NCBI GenBank assembly: GCA_032358255.1
Contig: JAULBX010010988.1
Coordinates: 42,399 to 106,398, forward strand
From: Heterotrichella gracilis
Lineage: Eukaryota > Sar > Xanthophyceae > Tribonematales > Xanthonemataceae
Length of the DNA: 64,000 bases
Reading direction: 5' to 3'
Each line of letters starts with the position of its first letter. Positions within the stretch are counted from its first letter, which is position 1. Both the position numbers and the translations under genes were made by a program. Under the pieces are notes generated by a model. That model was not told the origin of the DNA, made no database searches, and saw nothing but the letters and a program-made list of their open reading frames with translations. Below are positions 57,101 to 64,000 of the stretch, one piece after another.

Positions 57101-59415
57101 AGTGTGACTGTTGTGACAGTGCATTTCTGATGCTGTATATGCTGTAGATCTGACCACATGCCTAGGCCACATTTTCACACTGTGTATATAAATGTCTGCG
57201 TACATCTAACCAAAAATTTTTATACATACATATGTGTGTGCATAAACCCTTAACCCTAATCCCTAAACCCTAATTTTGTTGCACGATTCTGTGTTTTCCT
57301 CACTTTCTTATTATATCCCTACGCAGGTGCTGCAGTGGCGCAGCAGTCCCCACTGGAGGCCATCCTGGCCTGGCTGGCAAACCACGAGGCCAGGCCCTTC
57401 GAAGCGCCCACCATCGCGCCCAGCACCCTGGCCAAGCTGGCGCCCTACATCGCATCAATCGCGCAGCAGGCGCACGACAGCCCCGACCTCACCGTCACCA
57501 TCTGCGGGCACAGCGTGGGCATCGCGGCCATGGAGCTGTTCTGGCTGTGCTCCCCAGCACCCCTCGCCAGCCCACACCAGGTGACACAATTTGGGGATCC
57601 CCAACTGGGGATGACTATAATGTGTACCCCCACTCTGTGTTGCCCTGTGCATACTTTTGAGCGCACTTATTGCTCGCCATCCCTCCCCTCCAGGGAATGC
57701 CTGCCCTGTTCAGTGTGTTGTCTATGTCTCTCCAAGGTGCGGTGGGTACCCATTATTGTTCTTATTTTTATATCTATTAATATTCTTTCCATTTCCAGAT
57801 GGCGCTGTCTCGGGCGGTGCATGGCCACCTCCTTCGGCTGACTGCGGCTGCCGGCATCCCCTGCTACCGCGCTTCAGACGTCATTGAGGGCGACGAGCTG
57901 GGGCGGGGCGGGTTTGCGATGGTGAGCTGTGTCCAGGTGGCGGGCGTGGAGGAGCCGCTGGCCTGCAAGACGCTGCTGCACCCCATTGACGGGGGGGAGG
58001 CGGTGGACCTGGCCCTGCGCGAGGGTGTGTGCATGGCGCTGTTTGCTGGCTGCAAGCACATTGTGCAGCTGGAGGGCGTGGTTGTGGGGGAGAGCGGGCG
58101 CCCTGCGAGCCTGCTCATGAAAAAGTTCCAGCACTCTGGCGAGAGCATGTGGAGGTGCGCCACACCCCGCAAACCCTAAAATACCCTAGACCCTGAACCC
58201 TGTGTTACCTGCGTCAGTGGCGCATGTAAACCCTGAAACCCTCAACCCTAATGGGGTGCGTCACGCCCTGTGTACCTGGCATACTATGGGTCTTGACTGA
58301 CCAATTGCGCATGCGCATCTTTAATTGGCCCCATGCCGCTGCCTGGGAGAATGCCAGTCACTAGTTACTGCCTGCCGCCTGCCTTTGTAGCCTTTGACCA
58401 CATGTCACGTTCTGCATCTGTGCAGGGAGTGCAGGGAGGCTGCCTGGGCTGCCATTGAGCGTGGGAAGCAATCGCAGCTGCTGCGCGACATGCTCTGCTT
58501 CACTGAGTGCATCGCCCGCGCTGTGGAGGAGATGCATAAGCTGGGCGTCCACTTCGACATCAAGCTGGAGAACTTTCTGGGGGGTTTCGATGCCGCCACT
58601 GGCGCTCCGATCCTCAAGATCTCGGACATGGGGGGCATGCAGGTCCCTGGGGTAGATGGGAAGGCGCGGCCTTGCATGTAAGCGCTCACTCTTGCCCTGC
58701 CCATATTTTCTATCAACGAGGGCTGACTAGGCTGACATCCTTTGCTGTGGCCCATCACCTCGAATCACAGTCTTCTCCCCTCCCCTGGGCAAGCCTTGCT
58801 CCGACTCTCCCATGCACCTCCCCGTTCATGTACCATCAATGTGATTTGTCGTCCAATTTGTGGCCCATTACCTCAAAGCTCCACCCCCCCTTCTCCTCCC
58901 TCTCATTGCCCATATCTGACTTCCCCTTGCCCTCCCCTCCCCACAGGTTGACCGAGGACTACGCCCCCCCTGAGTACCACAGCGGGGAGCGGGAGGTGCC
59001 AGGCCGCCCCTATGACATGTGGACCGTGGCCCTCATAGTGGGCAAGCTGATGAAGGGAGCACTCAAGGTGCAGCCTGTGCCGGGGTGGCTGCAACGCAAG
59101 TGGTCGGAGATGGTGGCTGCCTGCCTGGAAAAGGACCCAGAGCAGCGGTGCACAGCAGAGGCGCTGGTGGCTATGGTGGAGAGGGTGCAGGGCCTCAGCG
59201 CACTGGCCAGGAGGATAGAGGAGGAGCAGCGTGGGAGGGCGGGGATCCCCAGGGCCATGCAGCAGGTGCCAGTGCCAGTGCCGATCCCAGTCCCAGCCCC
59301 GGTGGCCATCCCCATCCCAGTCCCAGTTCCCATCCCCATGCCAGTGCCAGTGCTGGTGCCCGTCCGGGTCCCCAGGCCCATCCCCATGCCCATCCCAGTC
59401 CCATTCCCAGTGTGA
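54132..59415 (+). CDS. Divergent protein kinase, kinase family copy 3, with an in-frame TGA in exon 1
   Basis: Exons homologous to copy 2 are 54132-54230, 54405-54793, 55331-55893, 57327-57580, 57799-58154, 58426-58677 and 58947-59415 (TGA stop). All join in phase, about 793 codons. Codon 25 (54204-54206) is TGA where copy 2 has TGC (Cys). It could be a nonsense mutation, a selenocysteine codon, or a sign that translation starts elsewhere. The kinase domain is intact: GRGGFAMVSCVQV, ACKT, catalytic loop VHFDIKLENFL, DMGG, YAPPEYHSG, YDMWTVALIVGKL. The tail is an almost pure Pro/hydrophobic alternation (PVPVPIPVPAPVAIPIPVP and onwards). Exon 3 ends with an array of ~21-residue units, and two further cassette-like exons of the same kind lie in the next intron. 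It is probably a recent duplicate of copy 2. Confidence 0.65.
55740..56880 (+). repeat. Coding minisatellite (~63 bp unit) and duplicated cassette exons in kinase copy 3
   Basis: The unit encodes HQAPALAPCGKGVRVLFSSH. Two units end exon 55331-55893. Two more lie in a segment at 56131-56268 and about five in 56534-56870. Both extra segments begin after CTTCCGCTGCAG and end in GTGCAAG/GT, and both have phase-1 borders, so inclusion or skipping could be neutral. In 56534-56870 a one-base deletion near 56597 shifts the frame and brings a TGA at about 56854. The acceptor motif recurs again near 57070-57082. Confidence 0.8.
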
Positions 59416-61306
59416 TTGGAGCAGGCGGTACTAGTGGATGCCAGCATGGGAGCTTTGCGCAGGGTTTAGGGTTTGCTGCCAGCTGTCCCTACTAGGTGAT
59501 GTGGGTGGCACTGGTCAGGCGCGGGTGAAAGGGGCACGCATGCAGGATGTTTTTACTATTTTGACTGTTTTTACAGTGCACCACAAATAGGCCACCTTTT
59601 TACGCTCACCAACTTTACCTGGCAGGCTGTGCGCACTTTCCAGGCAGCCATTTCCCAAGGCATGTGGCGGCATGCATTGTGTGGCTGGCGGCACTGGGCA
59701 GGGCTCATACCCTGGCAGTGCCGCTGAGGCTCAACAAGCACAATGCTATTAACACCACATGCTGCATTTGCCTGTATGCGCACATAGCGCACAGGTATCT
59801 TTCAGTGATCATTGGTACAGTGGCCAGTGGTATGAAATAAGTTTGTACGCATGCGTACTGGCTGAAACCTGCAGCGTACACGTGCATTATGATGGGTTTT
59901 CAAAGAAGTTATGGGCTGACGGCCGTAGCAATGATTGAATTTTATACCAATGGCAATGGAAGTGGCCTGGAGCTGGCACTTTGTGTCTCAGCGCTGTCAG
60001 CGTTTGAACAATGAACATATTTTGAACAATGAACAAATCTTGAACAGTGACCTGGTCCAGCGTTTGAACAGCTAGTGAACAAATCCGTGAACAAATCCGA
60101 TGTTTAGATTTAGTACCTAGATTGACAGGGATGATGGGTTAAATGGTTAGTTCCAAAAGGAGTTGTTTTACTCTTTCCAACAGCTAGATGCAAAACAGAC
60201 TAAGTGCCCATTGAATGAATAATAATTATTGGGACAAACAGTATCAAAATGTAGCACGGGAGATTAGGAAAAGTGCATCTGCTACGCAAGGCTGCAAACG
60301 CGAAAATTACTTGACGTGCGTTCTTCAGTCATTGCAATATTGCTGAATGCTCAAGTGCTCCCAATAGTTGACAACCAGTCGTTGTGACACACTGCACCAT
60401 TCAGCCTGAGGCTGATATTCCTGGCCAGGAATGGTTTCACAATCTGGACAATTGTTGATGCTGTAATAAAGTTGCAAAAGTGGGTTCATCATGTAATTAT
60501 GTATTTACAAACTCATCATGGAAAGTCAAAATCATGTTCGCTGTCGGCATCACCAACCACTGTGACAGCGCAATATTGCTGATTCAGAATAGCATGTAAG
60601 TCACAGTACTTATGCACTGCATGCCCGTAAAAATGCCGACAATATCAATTGCAACAGTCGCAAGTTACTTCAGTATCCATTCTGAATCAATGCCGAGCCA
60701 TTTACTTCTAATCGCAACACAATTATACACCATCATGGGGCATGATGCGCCCACTACCAACGATCACACTGGAAAGCAGTTTGTACACACTCCTGCATCG
60801 TTGCTACCGGCCCCAAAAAGACAATCAGTGCACGAGGTAATTACTGTAGGATTAATCCTACAGCCTAGCACAATTATACACCATCCTGCATGTTAAACAG
60901 CCATCAGCCGCTCAATTTGCAAATCCTAGACCCTAAACCACATGCGCTTTCCTGCTGCCAACATGCTCGCTCTACAGCATCCACAGCATCCCGCAAAGTA
61001 GCGTACACAACACTCTGCAACAACCCCCACAATGAACCTATACAGCAGGTCCAGAGCATCCCCAATCTCCCCACTCCCATCCCCACCAATCGGTCCCACT
61101 TCCCTATGCACCCCAACCCAAAGTCGATACCCCATCCTGCGTCTTGCCATGCCCCCTTCCCCCCATCTCCCCCCCACCCCGACCCCCAACCATTTCTAAG
61201 GGTAGAGGGTCGAAACATCCGGACACACGTCCGTCGCGTGCTCCATCCCTACACACACCCCTAGCAGCGATACCCTACACCGTACAACCCAAGGCGGCAG
61301 CCCAGC
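59416..61306. other. Convergent intergenic stretch between kinase copy 3 and cysteine synthase
   Basis: It starts with the duplicated 3' flank of kinase copy 3. AT-rich sequence follows, with short repeats of TTGAACAATGAACA (60004-60080), a palindrome CTGTAGGATTAATCCTACAG (about 60844-60863) and a direct repeat CACAATTATACACCATC at about 60718 and 60869. No gene was recognised. Confidence 0.5.
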
Positions 61307-63676
61307 TCACAACCCCAGTGGCGGCACGTAGAACTCGCGCCCCGCCATATCCGACAGCCTGATGCGCTCCCCCACCCCCATCTGCGTGCACTCCTCGCGG
61401 ATGCTGTTGAACAGCACAGAGGACAGGTAGCGCTCACCAAAGCTGGGCAGGATGACCACCATGAGCTTGCCCTTGTTCTCGGGCCGCTGGGCAACCTGCA
61501 GGTTTAGGGTTTGGAGGTTTAGGGTTTAGAGTTTGTGGTTTTGCGGTTCAGGGTGACCACGATGAGCTTGCCCTTCTTCCCGGGCCGCTGGGCAACCTGC
61601 AGGTTTAGGGTTTGGAGGTTTAAGATTTAGGGTTTTGAGATGTAGGGTTTAGGATGACCATGATCAGCTTGTCCTTGTTCTCGGGCCGCTGGGTAACCTG
61701 CAGAAAGGCGGTACGTCAGGGTATAATTTAGCGCTTGCGAAATCATGTTGCTTTGATCATGCTGTCTTAGATCATGCTGCGTCGATGATGCTCCTATGCT
61801 GCTATCGATTGAAACCAATCTTCCATGCTGCCTGCTGGCGTGCCCTTAGGCAGTCAGAGTAACATCGAGGTGCCTGCCGCAAGGATTCGCCTGTGCGATC
61901 CAACGGCATAGCCAAGTCAGCATTTTGCTGGGTATGCCCCACTCCTGTCCTCGAGCCGGGGACTCTCGAGTCGCCGCTTGCAGTGTTGATGCAAATAGGT
62001 GCTGAGCCACTGCTGACCATTCATGTCGCTCAAGCGCACATCCAGACAATCCACCTTGCACCCCCAAACCCGCACCACCTGTATTGCTGCCAAATTCCAC
62101 AGCACATGGTTGCAGCCCCTAGGTTGCCACCCATTTCCAACCGCAGGGTGCACCCGCTTGCATTGCTACCCAAGTTGCATCCACAAATTCACCCACCTGA
62201 ATTGCTGCCACCACCGCTGCCCCAGATGAAATCCCAGACAGCAGCCCCTCTTCGCATGCCAGCCGCTTGGCCATGGTGATGGCAGCCTCGCTCCCCACCT
62301 TGACAACTTCATCATACACCTTGGTGTTGAGGACCCCAGGGATGAAGCCTGGGGATGGAAAGGGGAGTCAGTGCGATGCTGAAACTAAAGGCTCTCTACT
62401 GCAATGTTGTGGACGGCAGGGTGTAGATTTCGGGGTTTTCAGTGCCGCGACCTGCCCACGCTCATTCATCACCACAACACCCGCCATTCCTATTGGGTGA
62501 TCAACGGTATCCTCCCTCACCTTCCCAAACGCATGCAAGTAATAGTAGTGCCGTCCCTCACCTGCCCCGATGCCCTGGATCTTTAGGGCTTAAGGTTTAG
62601 GGTTTTCACGCCTGCCCCAACACCCCATGTAACCAGATGGAACCCTCGCCTGCCCCAATGCCCTGGATCAACGTTTAGGGTTTACAGGTTGATATTTGTT
62701 GCCTGCACCACAACCCATGTGACTACATTGCAGCCTCACCTGCCCCGATGCCCTGGATCTTGTGCGCCCCCGGCGTCCCCCCCGACAACACAGGGCTCTC
62801 CTCAGGCTCGACCGCCACGATCTGGACGCTAGGGTTTTGCTGCAGCAGGTATTCCCCTACCCCAGTGACAGTGCCCCCCGTGCCCACGCCAGAAACAAAA
62901 ATGTCCACCTGCAGGTCACATGTGCATTTACGTGAATTTGGCCCCAGTGACAGTGCCCCCGGTGCCCACGCCAGAAACAAAAATGTCCACCTGCGCATGC
63001 GCAATTTCCCAAATTTGGCAGGGTGCAAAACAATGTCCACCTGCGCATCTGTGTGGACGGAGAGTGGCAGGGTGCACAAAATTGTCTCTTTGCAAATTTT
63101 GCGTGATCACACTTTGGCTGGGTGCACAAAAATGTCCACCTGCAAAATCTTGCATGATCACAATTTGGCAGGGTGCACCAAAATTGTGCTTGCGGTGTGG
63201 CTTTGCCCAGCTCCTGATGCCGTCATTACGACGGCATTTGCAGCACGCTGTCTGTACGACGCTAAACCCTAAACTAGGGCGTAGCCACGCCGCCTGGCCA
63301 GCAGCGCCCCCCATATTTTGAGCCCCTGGGTCACCCGGTGGATGGCCGCATTTGCAAAAGAAATGGAGGAGGGATGAACCAAAACCAGCATAAAAGCGCA
63401 GGCTATAAAGCTATGGTACACCGCCGACCAGGCCAGTGCACGCATTGGATGACTGCCCTCCAAAATGATACAAATTACCCTATAACCCACCTGGCCTGCC
63501 GTGTCCCGCCATATCTCGGGCCCCGTGGTTACCCGGTGGATGGCCGCATTTGCCGGGTTCTCAAACTGCTGCAGGATGAACGCGTCCTGGGTGGTTGCGG
63601 CAATCTCCTCTGCTTTGGCCACCGCTCCCTTCATACCCTTGGCAGGGTCTGTCAGGACCAGCTTGGCCCCAAAGGC
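61307..63676 (-). CDS. Cysteine synthase (O-acetylserine (thiol)lyase), C-terminal part; 5' exons outside the window
   Basis: Four minus-strand exons join in phase to the last 231 aa: 63676-63491, 62908-62740, 62348-62197 and 61495-61307. The sequence follows plant and bacterial Cys[53 protein letters not shown], the PLP-phosphate loop [63 protein letters not shown]. The enzyme makes cysteine from O-acetylserine and sulfide using PLP. The PLP-binding lysine and any transit peptide lie in exons beyond 64000, so cytosolic, plastid or mitochondrial location cannot be judged. The C-terminus is somewhat extended past SIREECTQM ([20 protein letters not shown]), slightly longer than typical. Each intron is filled with exon-edge copies. 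Confidence 0.92.
61496..61705 (-). repeat. Two acceptor-side echoes of the last cysteine synthase exon
   Basis: The plus-strand sequence GATGACCACCATGAGCTTGC-CCTTGTTCTCGGGCCGCTGGGC-AACCTGCAG of the exon start is repeated at about 61552-61602 and 61652-61702, each with its CTGCAG. Each copy is followed by GGTTTAGGGTTTGGAGGTTTAG-like telomeric sequence, so the period is about 100 bp. Confidence 0.92.
62550..62740 (-). repeat. Two donor-side echoes of exon 62908-62740
   Basis: CTCACCTGCCCCGATGCCCT-GGATCTTGTG at the real donor (62736) recurs as CTCACCTGCCCCGATGCCCT-GGATCTTTAG at about 62559 and as CTCGCCTGCCCCAATGCCCT-GGATCAACG at about 62646. Both are followed by TTTAGGG-type sequence and keep the donor dinucleotide (AC on this strand) except where mutated. 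Confidence 0.9.
62908..63180 (-). repeat. Acceptor-side echoes of exon 62908-62740
   Basis: GTGACAGTGCCCCCGGTGCC-CACGCCAGAAACAAAAATGTCC-ACCTGC is repeated at about 62946-62995, then only the last part (AATGTCCACCTGC) at about 63031 and 63132. Intervening GGCAGGGTGCACAAAA / GCTGGGTGCACAAAA units form a short tandem array. Confidence 0.9.
63295..63360 (-). repeat. Donor-side echo of exon 63676-63491
   Basis: CATATTTTGAGCCCCTGGGT-CACCCGGTGGATGGCCGCAT-TTGC (63311-63356) copies CATATCTCGGGCCCCGTGGT-TACCCGGTGGATGGCCGCATTTGCC of the exon (63511-63556). The GCCTGGCCAGCAGCGCCCCC just before it resembles the exon's donor end. Confidence 0.85.
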
Positions 63677-64000
63677 CTGTGGAAAGAAAATACATGCATA
63701 AATAATCGAAGTGGGGGATTTAAGTAATGTAATACCATTATAGTATACTAGTATTATAGTACAACCTAAAAAAGCCATCTTCCGTGCCACGCTCCCTTCA
63801 TACCCTTGGCAGGATGTTTAAGGACCAGCGTTGCCCCACAAGCCTGTCTGACAACAAATTACATGTTGAGGTTGTAGCGTGGGAGCCCTTTTTTGGTAAA
63901 AAGGTCTTAAATGCTAACAATCAGAGATATCACACCGCCTGAGCCGTGCAGGTGGCGCCTTTGCGTCGCTCAGAGGTGTTTTGTGGCATAACAGGCGCAT
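63677..64000 (-). repeat. Window end: intron with an acceptor-side echo of exon 63676-63491
   Basis: GCTCCCTTCATACCCTTGGC-AGGATGTTTAAGGACCAGCG-TTGCCCCACAAGCCTGTC at about 63790-63850 copies the exon start (63625-63680) with several changes. No further cysteine synthase exon is visible before the window ends. Confidence 0.8.

Noticed and set aside
1-64000. Telomere motifs as evidence that the window is subtelomeric
   Set aside because: The heptamers are short, scattered, in both orientations and tied to introns; no long terminal array is present.

Overview
This is nuclear DNA of a eukaryote, most likely a green alga (Chlorophyta or a close relative). Nearly every gene is split by GT-AG introns and the exons are GC-rich. 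The motif CCCTAAA/TTTAGGG, the telomere unit of plants and many green algae, is scattered through introns and gene flanks. AKR2, the cytosolic factor for chloroplast outer-envelope proteins, indicates a plastid lineage. I cannot name the genus.

Layout. Ten genes or gene pieces were reconstructed by joining exons at GT-AG borders with matching phase. (1) The 3' part of a PHD-finger chromatin protein, + strand, 15-2630. (2) Coatomer zeta, - strand, 4503-5568. (3) A nucleotidyltransferase-JmjC fusion, + strand, 6819-10940. (4) An unrecognised helical, HEAT-like protein, + strand, 12272-17472. (5) AKR2, - strand, 19684-23763. (6) An F-box/leucine-rich protein, + strand, 24329-28555. (7-9) Three members of one divergent protein-kinase family, + strand, 30096-37771, 44398-49868 and 54132-59415. 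The last two form a tandem segmental duplication with a period of about 9.7 kb. (10) The 3' part of cysteine synthase, - strand, 61307-63676. The 38-43.2 kb interval holds decayed, rearranged pieces of the kinase genes, together with foldback elements that include a perfect 54-bp palindrome.

The most unusual signal is structural. In almost every gene except coatomer zeta, introns contain one to six decaying copies of the edge of the neighbouring exon ('exon echoes'). Copies often keep the splice site, recur at about 80-180 bp and are interleaved with telomere-like heptamers. The clearest arrays are AKR2 intron 3 (six copies), the start of the JmjC domain (four copies), the 3' exons of the F-box gene and the cysteine synthase introns. 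This looks like an ongoing process of intron growth, or a reservoir of cassette exons. The second notable item is the fusion of a minimal nucleotidyltransferase to a JmjC hydroxylase. The third is the kinase family, whose last member has a TGA where its paralogue has a cysteine codon.

Most of these are unrelated nuclear genes that do not form a pathway. Only the kinase cluster is a local gene family.
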